A stretch of DNA of 64,000 nucleotides, taken from Flavobacterium palustre. Its GTDB lineage: Bacteria > Bacteroidota > Bacteroidia > Flavobacteriales > Flavobacteriaceae. The notes beneath the pieces are model-generated. The model searched no databases. It saw only the letters and a list, made by a program, of their open reading frames with translations, and was not told the DNA's origin. The first letter of the stretch is position 1. Each line of letters opens with the position of its first letter. Positions 38,801 through 47,781 of the stretch are shown here, piece by piece. The stretch is from positions 53,652 to 117,651 of the forward strand of contig NZ_BMGA01000010.1 of assembly GCF_014639535.1 (NCBI RefSeq), in the 5' to 3' direction. The translations under genes and the position numbers were made by a program.

Positions 38801-39502
38801 GTTACAATTAACAGCAAATTAACGGCAGACATTGCTGATATTTATGCAGTTAGTCCAGGAGGTCAGGCTAATACAATTTACTTGGGTTATGGTCCTTCTT
38901 CGCTAACCTTATCTGCAACACCTACTAATGGTACAGCACCTTATAGCTATTCGTGGAGTAATGGTGCTACAACTGAAAGTATTACAGTAAGTCCTTCAAC
39001 GCCGGGAGTACACAGTTATACAGCTACAATTACAGATGCACTAGGTTGTTCTTTTGCTGTAACCAAAGAAATAACCGTAATCGATATTCTTTGTGCAGAC
39101 GGTAAAGTAAAACTATGCCACAGCTGCAATCCTAACCATGATAAAAGTCTTTGCATCTCAACAATTGGTGTTGCTGATCATTTGGCGCACGGCTGTTACT
39201 TGGGAAATTGCAATACGCTGAGTAGTAAAAAAAATATTGAACTTGCAAAAGAAGTAACAAACGAGTTTTCTGTAATGGTTGCTCCTAATCCTACAGATAC
39301 AGAATTTCACATTACTATTAGCAGTAATTCTGCAGAAACTGTTGCTATAAATGTGTTTGATATTTCAGGAAGAAGAATCAACTTATTAAAAGTAAATCCT
39401 AATCAATTCATAAGCTTTGGAAACAATTTAAAATCAGGAATATACCTGACCGAGATAACTCAAGGTAAGAATAAAAAAACAGTTAAGTTAATCAAACAAT
39501 AA
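35900..39502 (+). CDS. Heparin-lyase-I-like (PL13/PF14099-type) multidomain T9SS protein
   Basis: The 1200-aa protein has a signal peptide (1-19). A beta-sandwich module (about 20-275) precedes a lyase-like domain (about 285-515) with HWRSEA, RRFETSLLL, QWIDFRVDAKM and YLKWGLYRPG; the last resembles the YFKFGIYRVG end of heparinase I. A second sandwich module (about 520-715), HYR domains, a PKD-like domain, a Cys/His motif (VKLCHSC...VADHLAHGCYLGNC) and a T9SS tail (VAPNPTDTEFHI) follow. It is probably a cell-surface endolyase starting heparin breakdown; the family call is by motif only. Confidence 0.65.
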   Translation: MKKSLLVLICVFALLGAKAQNSAWLYDFGTAAAAPYTSTTYSSSYLPTPLEGGGNAAVRASSTTEGSIELTSSNWAGGNGAELKITGGTTASGAKFGLAPFSGTTVAAFQCKINIQSGSNGRFLLYFGNGSNFTSGSSISVAQTFASLRFTLNATAVNLDWLSSSTSPNYNTTGLSQTTINKNQSYTLKFYMNNSNTSASYITENGSTPTTHNLAAGTFDIWIDNTKVLINADPGTGLLPQGTTINGVNLLNVGAGSSAPVMYIDDISYSNFLIPTPPVPPATVTNSLVSVDYESGTENSGISDLNTTNATAADAEYIVSPGRTGNYAIAHRVTIGDSGYFSDNHWRSEAATAQMFDTGKYYPGDERRFETSLLLKDWEPYTPGMAQNGDIIFQGKQSGGENPAWYLSAKRNSITFRIPNDNIEPTIIEDFRPYINQWIDFRVDAKMTTDATGYYKVYYRLPGQTKYALAYEISNHRTFNQDIPEENPSGYLKWGLYRPGQSITTDPPNVATRIIYHDDIRIFELNNNSAPVQIWGNTLNGTIDFSSPVIIGNISNSNIVNDGSTTPSFFYATESGLNTAGVFSNRVLLNGWTNKVLASDPATPFNPSHYFEFKLQPANGYKIDFSNLKFTARKGNTTDPSMFVMRSSLDGFTNDITTPQNFAGTTATALTYNLSSLSNVQTPITFRLYWYSSNRTGGTPLVGIDDFSFNGRVKPVFNIPEKSDITKSTDPGYSTYTVKANEFDVIAVNNCSKTTYNYTLSGATTGSGNGSLADQIFNKGETLVKWVATDECSNSSSVSFIIKINDTEKPIFTAPSAIIVNNDENQCNASIILVQSTVTDNCAVATITNDAPALFPIGITTITWKATDTSGNTATTTQTVTVTDTQAPKINVTPIINLCYEASGNYTIPTAVSTDNCTVNTVTYQINGATVRNGNGLDASGNFNVGISTITWIVTDNAGNSSTATTTVTINSKLTADIADIYAVSPGGQANTIYLGYGPSSLTLSATPTNGTAPYSYSWSNGATTESITVSPSTPGVHSYTATITDALGCSFAVTKEITVIDILCADGKVKLCHSCNPNHDKSLCISTIGVADHLAHGCYLGNCNTLSSKKNIELAKEVTNEFSVMVAPNPTDTEFHITISSNSAETVAINVFDISGRRINLLKVNPNQFISFGNNLKSGIYLTEITQGKNKKTVKLIKQ

Positions 39503-39637
39503 TTTGTTTTTTTACTTAACTTAATAAGTAAATAAAATTATAAAAGGCTATTATTTTTTGATCAAAAACAACCAATTTATAGTAGCTTCTTATTGATTTT
39601 AAAAGAATTTAATTGACAATAATCAATTTACAACACG

Positions 39638-41614
39638 ATGATAAATTTTAAAAAAACAATAGCCCTTAGCTTTTTATTTATAGCAATATCTTTTGTCAAA
39701 GCTCAGGAATTGCCAATATCTAAGGATAGTTTCGATAATATCAATCTGGCTTATCACGGCTTAGAAAAAGTGAACGCACTTTATACAGCAGCTAAATATG
39801 ATGAAGCTGCCAAAGAACTTCTTTCCTATTATCGCAACCGAAAAAACATCAAACATCCCGATTTTAATATTGGCGATGAAACTCGATTTAGAGGAAAAGA
39901 CATTGGTAAAGCCAATCAGTTAAAAGCAGATAATGCCTTGGTACACCAATTTCAACCTCAAAAAGGCTATGGCTATTATGATTATGGTAAAGATATTAAC
40001 TGGGAATACTGGCCGGTTAAAGACAACGAAGTGCGCTGGCAATTACACCGTGTTACCTGGTGGCAACCTATGGGAATGGCATATCGCAGTAGTGGAGATG
40101 AAAAATATGCCAAAGAATGGATTTTTCAATTCAGAGATTGGGCTAAAAAAAATGCTTTAGGTTTATCTCCGGAAAACGATCGTTATGCCTGGCGACCTTT
40201 GGAAGTGTCGGATCGTACACAAAGTTTGCCCGGAACTTTTAATTTATTTATAAACTCCCCTCATTTCACAGCTAATTTTTTATTAAAGTTTTTAAACCTG
40301 TTTCACCAACAAGCCAATTATATTACTAAACATTATAGCGCAGAAGGCAATCATTTACTATTTGAAGCCCAAAGAGTTTTAGGAGCAGGCAGTATCTTCC
40401 CGGAACTTAAAGATGCCGAAGCTTGGCGCAAAAGCGGTATTGAGATATTAAACCGTGAAATAAAATTACAGGTTTTAAATGATGGAATGCAATGGGAACT
40501 TTCGCCAACGTATCATGTAGCCAGTATTGAAATTTTCCTGAAAGCCTATAACTCGGCTAAAATGGCCGGTGTGGCACAGGAATTTCCAGAAAGCTATGTA
40601 AAAACAATCGAAAATATGGCCGTGGCAACAGCAAAAATTTCCTTTCCTGATTATAACAATCCTATGTTTGGAGATTCTTGGCTTACTACTAAAGATGTCC
40701 GAATGAAACAATTTCAATCTTGGTCAAAACTATTTCCCAAAAATAATTTGCTACAATACTTTGCTACCGACGGCAAAGAAGGTACTATCGATTTTCTATC
40801 ATCAGCATTAGAAAATTCCGGATTTTATACCTTCAGAAACGGTTGGAATAACAAATCGACAGTAATGATTGTAAAGGCTGGTCCTGAAGGAAAATTTCAT
40901 GCACAACCTGACAATGGAACTTTCGAACTTTGGGTAAAAGGGCGCAATTTCACACCTGATGCAGGTTGTTATATCTACAGCGGAGATGCTGAAATCACAA
41001 AAATGAGAAACTGGTATCGTCAAACAAGAGTACACTCGACCCTTACACTCGACAACCAAAACATGGTAATTACAAAGGCGGAACAAAACAAATGGGAAAC
41101 GAGTAAAAAGCTGGACATCTTAACCTACACCAACCCTAGTTACACCGATTTGAATCATCAACGCAGTATCCTTTTTATAGACCAAAAGTATTTTTTAATT
41201 ATTGATAAAGCCATTGGTAATGCTACTGGAAATTTAGGAGTTCATTTCCAATTAAAAGAAGATAGTAATCCTGTTTTTGATAAAATAAAAAATAACGTTA
41301 CTACTACTTATTCTGATGGAAATAACCTTTTAATTCAATCATTAAATCTGGATAAAGTTACGCTTAACGAAGAAGAAGGAAAAGTTTCGTATGCCTATGC
41401 AAAAGAAATTACAAGACCTGCTTTTGCTTTCGAAAAAACTAAAAATGATGATAAAACAGCATATTTTATAACTATAGTTTATCCCTACGACGGTACTAAA
41501 ACTCCTGAAATTGAAATTAAGGAAAATAAAGGAAATGATTTTGAAAAAGGAAACATTAATCTTTCTTTAAATATCAATGGAAAGAAAACCAATTTAAACG
41601 CTAAGATTCACTAG
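39638..41614 (+). CDS. hepC: PL12 heparinase III (heparan sulfate lyase)
   Basis: The 658-aa protein has a signal peptide (1-22). It aligns along its full length, from memory, with Pedobacter heparinus heparinase III (659 aa). Catalytic residues fall in the expected boxes: N238 (EGNHLLFEAQR), Y292 (LSPTYHVAS) and H421 (KFHAQPDNGTFEL). The N-terminal half is an alpha/alpha toroid, the C-terminal half a beta sandwich. It cleaves low-sulfated heparan sulfate by beta-elimination, in the periplasm. The identification is close enough to fix the substrate of island 2. Confidence 0.95.
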   Translation: MINFKKTIALSFLFIAISFVKAQELPISKDSFDNINLAYHGLEKVNALYTAAKYDEAAKELLSYYRNRKNIKHPDFNIGDETRFRGKDIGKANQLKADNALVHQFQPQKGYGYYDYGKDINWEYWPVKDNEVRWQLHRVTWWQPMGMAYRSSGDEKYAKEWIFQFRDWAKKNALGLSPENDRYAWRPLEVSDRTQSLPGTFNLFINSPHFTANFLLKFLNLFHQQANYITKHYSAEGNHLLFEAQRVLGAGSIFPELKDAEAWRKSGIEILNREIKLQVLNDGMQWELSPTYHVASIEIFLKAYNSAKMAGVAQEFPESYVKTIENMAVATAKISFPDYNNPMFGDSWLTTKDVRMKQFQSWSKLFPKNNLLQYFATDGKEGTIDFLSSALENSGFYTFRNGWNNKSTVMIVKAGPEGKFHAQPDNGTFELWVKGRNFTPDAGCYIYSGDAEITKMRNWYRQTRVHSTLTLDNQNMVITKAEQNKWETSKKLDILTYTNPSYTDLNHQRSILFIDQKYFLIIDKAIGNATGNLGVHFQLKEDSNPVFDKIKNNVTTTYSDGNNLLIQSLNLDKVTLNEEEGKVSYAYAKEITRPAFAFEKTKNDDKTAYFITIVYPYDGTKTPEIEIKENKGNDFEKGNINLSLNINGKKTNLNAKIH

Positions 41615-41765
41615 CAAAAAAATACCATCACTATTTTCCAAACAGTACTAATCTAATTTTAGAAAAATTATTTTAAAATGCTTTTGCAAACTAATTAAAT
41701 TCAGCAAATACAGGTTTTTAATGAGTTTTTTACTGAGTTTTAAGGATTTAAAAGTAGTATTCATC

Positions 41766-41798
41766 AAATTCAATAGTATTTTGGACATTTTCAAAACT
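41766..41798 (+). promoter_or_regulatory. Candidate HTCS operator upstream of susC
   Basis: This 33-bp block closely matches 47681-47713: both read AAATTyAATAGyATTTTG and end in TCAAAAC. It lies about 300 nt upstream of susC. Co-regulation by the HTCS at 52011 is inferred. Confidence 0.6.
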
Positions 41799-41922
41799 AA
41801 ACTGAACAACTGATTTATAACTTTACAAATGTTAATTAACTGTAACAAATTAAAAATCAATACATAATTGATTAATCCATTTTAAAAACATCATAACTAA
41901 ACAAATCCTAAAACCAAACTTT

Positions 41923-41952
41923 ATGAAAAAATCAATTTGGGAGTATCCTTGA
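41923..41952 (+). other. Nine-codon leader frame upstream of susC
   Basis: ATG followed by KKSIWEYP and TGA. The preceding CCTAAAACCAAACT resembles the sequence before the start at 35900. It is either a vestige of an older gene start or a short leader peptide. The rest of 41615-42095 holds the operator and no gene. Confidence 0.35.
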
Positions 41953-42095
41953 TACGATACAAAAAGTAAACTGATATTTAAAGAAAAGAAAATCTCGAGA
42001 AAATAAATTAACAAATATCAAAACTATAATTTTAACTAACTCATTACCAATTTTAGAAAAGGTTTTATCCCTTATTCTATATTAATAACAAAATT

Positions 42096-45000
42096 ATGAA
42101 AAGGACTCTATTTTTATTTTTGTTGCTTACAAATTGCATCCTCGTATTTGGGCAAGATAATGTTACCGTAAATGGTATGGTAAGCGACGGGCAAAATATG
42201 CCAATGCCAGGGGCTACTGTTATAGAAAAAGGAACAAAAAACAGTACTGTAACCTCAATAGATGGTTTCTATCAAATCAAAGTAAAAGCAAATGCTACAT
42301 TAGTATTCTCTTTTATAGGGACAAAAACAGTTGAAGAAAAACTTAACGGTCGAACAACCATAAACACAAAATTAGCCGATGAAACAAACAGTCTTAATGA
42401 GGTTGTAGTTGTAGGTTACGGAACCAAATCAAGAAAAGATCTTACCGGAGCTATTTCTTCTGTTAAAGGAGAAGAGCTAGCTAAAGTACCGGTACAAAAC
42501 GTAGCTCAGGCATTGCAAGGACGCATTGCTGGTATGGAAGTTACTATGAGTGACGGAACACCAGGATCTGATCCTTCTATTAAAATACGCGGCGGAATGT
42601 CCATTACTCAAAGTAATGAACCTTTGTATGTAATTGATGGTGTGCCTCAAACTGGAGGATTAGGTTTTTTAGACCCTATGGATATTGAATCAATAGATAT
42701 ACTAAAAGATGCTTCATCAACTTCAATTTATGGAGCACAAGGTGGAAACGGAGTAATTTTAGTAACCACCAAACAAACAAAATCCGGAAAAATAACAGTT
42801 AATTACGATACCTACGCAGGTATAAAACAGGTAACTTCTGAAATTCCTGTAATGAACCCATATCAATTTGCTCTATTAACTTATGAAAGAGTAGTAACTG
42901 ACCCTATAAAACTGACCGCATTTACAAATAATTATGGTGCTTTTGATCAACTGGAATCACTTTATGCAAACAGAGCTGGTAAAAACTGGCAAAAAGAAAT
43001 CTTTGGAAGCCCGGTAATGAGTCAATATCATAAATTGAGCATCAGCGGCGGACAAAACGAAACTAAATTCAATATTTTCTATTCTCTAAATGATGATGAA
43101 GGTGTAATGAGAGAAAGTGCTTCGAGAAAAAATATTGCTAAAATATCGATAAATCATAATGTAAGTAAAAAGTTTTCGATTAATGGTATTGTGAATTATT
43201 CCAATCAAAAAATTACTGGATTAGGTACCGGCGAAGGTGGAAATCCAAGATTAAGTATGTTGCAAAATGTATTGCGGTACCGTCCTGTAAATGGACTATT
43301 AGGCACAGATGATGAACTTGAAGATTTATTGTTAGATCCATTAGATACCAGTCTTGCATTACAAAGCCCACTGGTTTCCATAGCCAGCCAACAAAGAGAA
43401 TCAGTTAAGAAAGGATTAAATGCAAGTGTACAATTACAATACAACCTTACTCCTAACTTAGTTTACAGAGGATTAGCGAGTTTAACTGATAACAATACTA
43501 CAAGCAAGTATTTCAATGACAGTTCAGGTATTCTGGCTATCAGAAGTGGTGGTGCCTTTGGTGGAATTTCCGAATTTCATTCAAGCCGTTTTAATTATAA
43601 TAACACCCTTACATACAGTAAAACATTTGCTAAGAGTCATAAGTTTGATATTACTGCCGGTCAGGAATATATTTATAATTATTCTGAAGCCTTTTCTGTA
43701 AGTGCTTCTGCCTTTCCGGAAGTAAATTCAGGCTGGGATAGATTAGATCTGGGAACTGTTCCCGGAATTCCAACATCACTTACTGAAGATGATAAAATAA
43801 TGTCTTTTTTCGCCAGATCAAATTACTCATACAAAAACAGATACTTATTATCGGCAAGTTTACGAACTGATGGTTCTTCTAAATTTGGAGCAAACAACCG
43901 ATGGGGATATTTTCCAGCAGTCTCTGCCGCATGGAGAGTTATTAACGAAGATTTCATGAAAAACGCAACTGCTATTTCTGATTTAAAACTTCGCGCAAGT
44001 TACGGTCAGGCTGGAAATAACAGAATAGCTAATTATGCAGCATTGGGAATTTTTGATTCAGGATCTTATCCTTTAAACAACACAACCGTTACTACTGCAT
44101 TCCAGAAAAATCTTCCGAACCCAAATTTGAAATGGGAATCAACTCAATCTACTAACTTGGGGTTAGATTTAGGTTTTTTCAACCAAAGAATCACTCTTAC
44201 AACTGAATTGTACGATAATCGCTCTAAAGATTTACTGTATAACACTCGTATTCCTGCCAATGCTGGTTTTACAAATCAGTTTCAAAATATTGGATCTACC
44301 TCTAGCCGTGGTCTTGAGTTTACTTTAAATACAGCAAATATTAAAAAGACTGATTTCTCTTGGAATACCAGTTTTAACATCGCTTTCAACAAAACCAAAG
44401 TACTTAGTTTGAGTGAAGGTGAAACCTCATTGTTAACCAGTAGTTATTTTCCTAATGTAAACGACTACATATTAGAAGTAGGAAAGCCGGTAGGTATCAT
44501 GTACGGTTATGTTAGAGATGGTTTGTACCAAGTAGGTGATTTTGATTACAATACAACAAATGGAACTTATGCTTTAAAATCAGACGTAGTCAAGGACAAT
44601 GGTGCAGCAGCACAACCGGGATTCATTAAATTTAAGGATGTCAATGGAGATGGAGTAATAAACGATTTGGACCGAACTGCAATAGGAAATGCTAACCCTA
44701 AATTTTCTGGAGGTTTGAATAATACCTTTAGTTATAAAGGAATCGATTTGAGTATATTTTTAAACTTTACTGTAGGTAATGATATTTTTAATGCCAATGT
44801 ATTAAACAACGCAAGTCTTAATACAGAGAACTTAAATTCATTAGCAGTATTTGCAGACAGATGGACAACTATTAATGCCGTCGGACAACGAGTAACTGAT
44901 CCTACCGAGTTAGCAGCTTTAAATGCAGGAAAAACAAATCCTGTTTACAACGGAAATGCTACAGGTCGTTTGTATAGCGATATTATCGAAGATGGTTCTT

Positions 45001-45236
45001 TCTTGCGTATCAACAACATCAGCTTAGGATATACTTTACCTAAAAAATGGTTGAATTCAATGAGAATTTCAAGTATGAGATTTTATGTAACTGCTTATAA
45101 TTTGTATGTATTTACCAAATATTCAGGTTATGATCCTGAAGTTAGTGTAATTAATAATGCCTTAACTCCTGGTGTTGATTTTAGTGCTTATCCAAAATCA
45201 AAATCTTTTATTACAGGTTTAAATATTTCACTATAA
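42096..45236 (+). CDS. susC: SusC-family TonB-dependent outer-membrane transporter
   Basis: The 1046-aa protein has a signal peptide (1-19), a carboxypeptidase-D-like domain (about 22-110, GATVIEKGTKNSTVTSIDGFY), a TonB-box region (LNEVVVVGYGT), a plug (about 115-225, IRGGMSITQSNEPLYVIDGVP) and a 22-strand barrel ending FITGLNISL. Slightly longer than 1000 aa is normal for the family. It imports heparin/heparan sulfate oligosaccharides with the SusD lid encoded 17 nt downstream. It is the only SusC in the window. Confidence 0.95.
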   Translation: MKRTLFLFLLLTNCILVFGQDNVTVNGMVSDGQNMPMPGATVIEKGTKNSTVTSIDGFYQIKVKANATLVFSFIGTKTVEEKLNGRTTINTKLADETNSLNEVVVVGYGTKSRKDLTGAISSVKGEELAKVPVQNVAQALQGRIAGMEVTMSDGTPGSDPSIKIRGGMSITQSNEPLYVIDGVPQTGGLGFLDPMDIESIDILKDASSTSIYGAQGGNGVILVTTKQTKSGKITVNYDTYAGIKQVTSEIPVMNPYQFALLTYERVVTDPIKLTAFTNNYGAFDQLESLYANRAGKNWQKEIFGSPVMSQYHKLSISGGQNETKFNIFYSLNDDEGVMRESASRKNIAKISINHNVSKKFSINGIVNYSNQKITGLGTGEGGNPRLSMLQNVLRYRPVNGLLGTDDELEDLLLDPLDTSLALQSPLVSIASQQRESVKKGLNASVQLQYNLTPNLVYRGLASLTDNNTTSKYFNDSSGILAIRSGGAFGGISEFHSSRFNYNNTLTYSKTFAKSHKFDITAGQEYIYNYSEAFSVSASAFPEVNSGWDRLDLGTVPGIPTSLTEDDKIMSFFARSNYSYKNRYLLSASLRTDGSSKFGANNRWGYFPAVSAAWRVINEDFMKNATAISDLKLRASYGQAGNNRIANYAALGIFDSGSYPLNNTTVTTAFQKNLPNPNLKWESTQSTNLGLDLGFFNQRITLTTELYDNRSKDLLYNTRIPANAGFTNQFQNIGSTSSRGLEFTLNTANIKKTDFSWNTSFNIAFNKTKVLSLSEGETSLLTSSYFPNVNDYILEVGKPVGIMYGYVRDGLYQVGDFDYNTTNGTYALKSDVVKDNGAAAQPGFIKFKDVNGDGVINDLDRTAIGNANPKFSGGLNNTFSYKGIDLSIFLNFTVGNDIFNANVLNNASLNTENLNSLAVFADRWTTINAVGQRVTDPTELAALNAGKTNPVYNGNATGRLYSDIIEDGSFLRINNISLGYTLPKKWLNSMRISSMRFYVTAYNLYVFTKYSGYDPEVSVINNALTPGVDFSAYPKSKSFITGLNISL

Positions 45237-45253
45237 TTTAAAATTTAAAGAAA

Positions 45254-47155
45254 ATGAAAAATAAAATATTTTCCCTAAAAACAATTTTAGTAGCTGGTGC
45301 AGCTTCTTTATTACTGCCCCTTACTTCTTGTGATAATCAGATAGAAACCACTCCATACTCTTATTTCACATCTGATAATTTTTTCTCCAATGAAAACGAA
45401 GCCTATATGGCAACATTAGGAGTATATGAAATCATGTCATCTCAAGAGACCTACGGTTGGAATATTCCTCAAGTTTTTGATACGGATACTGATCTTATCC
45501 AAATTAGTGGAGACACCGATGTTGACTGGAGAACAATACCACACTACAAAGGCATTTCAAAAACAGTAACTTTTTATACTGTATGGAGTAAATTGTACAA
45601 TGGTATAGACCGAGCAAACGTGGTAATTGAAAAAATACCCGAAATGGATTTATATAAAAACGGTACTGAAAGTCAAAAAACGCAATTGAACCGCATGTTA
45701 GGTGAAGCTAAATTTTTACGTGGTTTTTATTATTCTGAGTTAGTACGCCTTTGGGGAGATGTTCCTTTTAAAACCAAAAGCTCGCAAACAGGAGATAACT
45801 TTAGAGCAGGTCTTGTGGATCGTTATGAAATCTATACGCAAATTATAAAAGACATGCAGGAAGCTGCTGCCGTATTGCCTGAAGCAACACCTACAGATGA
45901 ACGTATTAATAAATGGGGAGCCAAAGCTATGCTTGCCAGAGTGGCATTATTTGCCGGAGGATATTCATTAAGAGCAGATGGAACTATCAAACGTCCAGAC
46001 AATTATAAGGATTATTACCGATTGGCACAACAAGAAATTAATGATATTATGGCTAACAATCCCTATAAGTTAAATCCATCTTATTCTAAAGTATTTAAAA
46101 ACCAGTGCCAACATGTTTTAGAACCTACTGAAAACATTTTTCAGGTTGCTTTTTACAATCCTGCAATAGGAACTATATTAGCCAATACTTCTTGGTCAGG
46201 TTATTTCAATGCTCCAGCTGCACCTACTGCTACTAACAGTTTTTATGGCGGTACAGCAGCCAGATGTTTAGTACCTAAACCATTCTATACTAGTTTTGCA
46301 GCAGGAGATCAACGCAGAGATTTTTCAATTGCTACTTATATCTTTGATGCTCTTGGAAACAAGCTCGCTCGTATAACTACTAACCAAGATCAATCATGGA
46401 CAACAGCCAAATGGAGCAGAGAATATCAAACTAACGCTCCTCAGGAAAGAATTAGTACTTATATCAACTGGGTAATTATGCGTTATTCTGATTTGTTATT
46501 AATGCGTGCTGAAGTTGAAAATGAATTAAATGAAGGCCCTAATGCAATTGCGTATGAAGCCATCAATGAAGTGAGAAGAAGAGGTTTTGGTTTGGATGTG
46601 CCAGGAAGCAGAATTAGTGTTGCTTTAGGAAGCCAAGGTACAGGATACACATCAGCAGCTACTGTAGTAATTAATATCACAGGAGGAGGCGGTACTGATG
46701 CAGCCGCAGCCGCAGTAACAATGGCCAGTGGAGGTCGTATTGCTACAATTACAACACTACGTTCTGGTGACGGTTATACTTCTGCTCCAACAGTAACAAT
46801 TACTAGTACTGATGGAAAAGGTACCGGAGCAACTGCCACAGCTACACTTTTAACAAAACCAACAGCTGCACAAATTAATCTTGCTGGCTTAGACAAAGCT
46901 AATTTTCTTAAAGCAATACAACAAGAAAGAGCCTGGGAACTTTCTGGTGAAGGAATGCGTAGAGCCGATTTAATCCGTTGGGGAATTTTAGCTGAAAAAA
47001 TAGCCGAAACAAAAACAGCTGTTCAGGCAATCAGAGCTACTTATCCATACCCAGCATTTGACAACTTTACAAAATTCAAACACGAATTGTATCCTTTTCC
47101 AACTAATGAAACGGATGTAAACAAAAGTATTACTCGCCAAAATCCTAATTATTAA
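45254..47155 (+). CDS. susD: SusD-family surface glycan-binding lipoprotein with an inserted repeat module
   Basis: The 633-aa protein has a lipoprotein signal with Cys about 26 (LTSCDNQ). The family core is clear: YTVWSKLYNGIDRANVV, LGEAKFLRGFYYSELVRLWGDVP, KWGAKAMLARVALFAGGY and the tail WELSGEGMRRADLIRWG. About 75-85 residues (nt ~46606-46860) are inserted between EVRRRGFGLDV and the tail: two glycine-rich repeats of the type GYTSAPTVTI...GTGATATATL, absent from typical SusD proteins. The insertion is in frame and flanked by intact family blocks. Confidence 0.93.
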   Translation: MKNKIFSLKTILVAGAASLLLPLTSCDNQIETTPYSYFTSDNFFSNENEAYMATLGVYEIMSSQETYGWNIPQVFDTDTDLIQISGDTDVDWRTIPHYKGISKTVTFYTVWSKLYNGIDRANVVIEKIPEMDLYKNGTESQKTQLNRMLGEAKFLRGFYYSELVRLWGDVPFKTKSSQTGDNFRAGLVDRYEIYTQIIKDMQEAAAVLPEATPTDERINKWGAKAMLARVALFAGGYSLRADGTIKRPDNYKDYYRLAQQEINDIMANNPYKLNPSYSKVFKNQCQHVLEPTENIFQVAFYNPAIGTILANTSWSGYFNAPAAPTATNSFYGGTAARCLVPKPFYTSFAAGDQRRDFSIATYIFDALGNKLARITTNQDQSWTTAKWSREYQTNAPQERISTYINWVIMRYSDLLLMRAEVENELNEGPNAIAYEAINEVRRRGFGLDVPGSRISVALGSQGTGYTSAATVVINITGGGGTDAAAAAVTMASGGRIATITTLRSGDGYTSAPTVTITSTDGKGTGATATATLLTKPTAAQINLAGLDKANFLKAIQQERAWELSGEGMRRADLIRWGILAEKIAETKTAVQAIRATYPYPAFDNFTKFKHELYPFPTNETDVNKSITRQNPNY

Positions 47156-47174
47156 TATCATATAAACTGCAATC

Positions 47175-47504
47175 ATGAAGAAGATAATTCTATTATTCAG
47201 TTTAATATTAATGAGCAGCTTATCTTTTGGACAAAACAAACCAAAAAGCATGAAAGATCGAAGAGACTCTTTTTTTACAGTAATGAAATTAAGCGATACC
47301 AATAGATTAAAAATGCACGATTTAATTGCAGAAAACGGCAAAACCCAAAAAGCGATTAAAGAAGATCCAACACTTAGTGAAGCTCAAAAAAAAGAAAAAT
47401 TGCAAGCCTGGAAACAAGAGGTTTCTATGAAACAGAAATCAATTCTCAGTCCTGAAGAATTTCAAATTTGGAGGGATTTTGGAAAATCCTCAAAACAAAA
47501 ATAA
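47175..47504 (+). CDS. Small secreted protein of the heparin locus, unknown function
   Basis: The 109-aa protein has a signal peptide (1-19, SLSFGQ). The mature part is highly charged and helical, with an IKEDPTLSEAQKKEKLQAWKQEV block and LSPEEFQIWRDF. It shows no named domain; the pattern recalls small periplasmic Spy/CpxP-like helical proteins. It starts 19 nt after susD and ends at a strong terminator, so it is the third gene of the susCD operon. Confidence 0.75.
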   Translation: MKKIILLFSLILMSSLSFGQNKPKSMKDRRDSFFTVMKLSDTNRLKMHDLIAENGKTQKAIKEDPTLSEAQKKEKLQAWKQEVSMKQKSILSPEEFQIWRDFGKSSKQK

Positions 47505-47519
47505 TAAACATTAATCCAA

Positions 47520-47542
47520 TGCAGAGCCTCAAAAGCTCTGCA
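47520..47542 (+). terminator. Terminator of the susCD operon
   Basis: TGCAGAGC/GCTCTGCA stem with a 7-nt loop, followed by TTTCTTTTTT. Confidence 0.9.
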
Positions 47543-47680
47543 TTTCTTTTTTAAATAAATACCACTCCTGAATATTTTGCCATTTAATACCAACTTATAA
47601 TTAATTAAGAAATGTCCCCATATAGTATAAAATCATAAGTAATTACAACTATAATTACACATAAAATACAGGCTTTAACT

Positions 47681-47713
47681 AAATTTAATAGCATTTTGAA
47701 CAAAATCAAAACC
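47681..47713 (+). promoter_or_regulatory. Candidate HTCS operator upstream of the sulfatase gene
   Basis: Partner of 41766-41798; 69 nt upstream of the sulfatase start. Weaker partial matches lie at about 57565-57587 (before kduD) and 39545-39570 (before heparinase III). Confidence 0.6.
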
Positions 47714-47781
47714 GCTTTCAGATGCAGATAGCTAAATTCGTAATATCATTTAAAAGTTATTCAATAAAATTAGCATAGATT

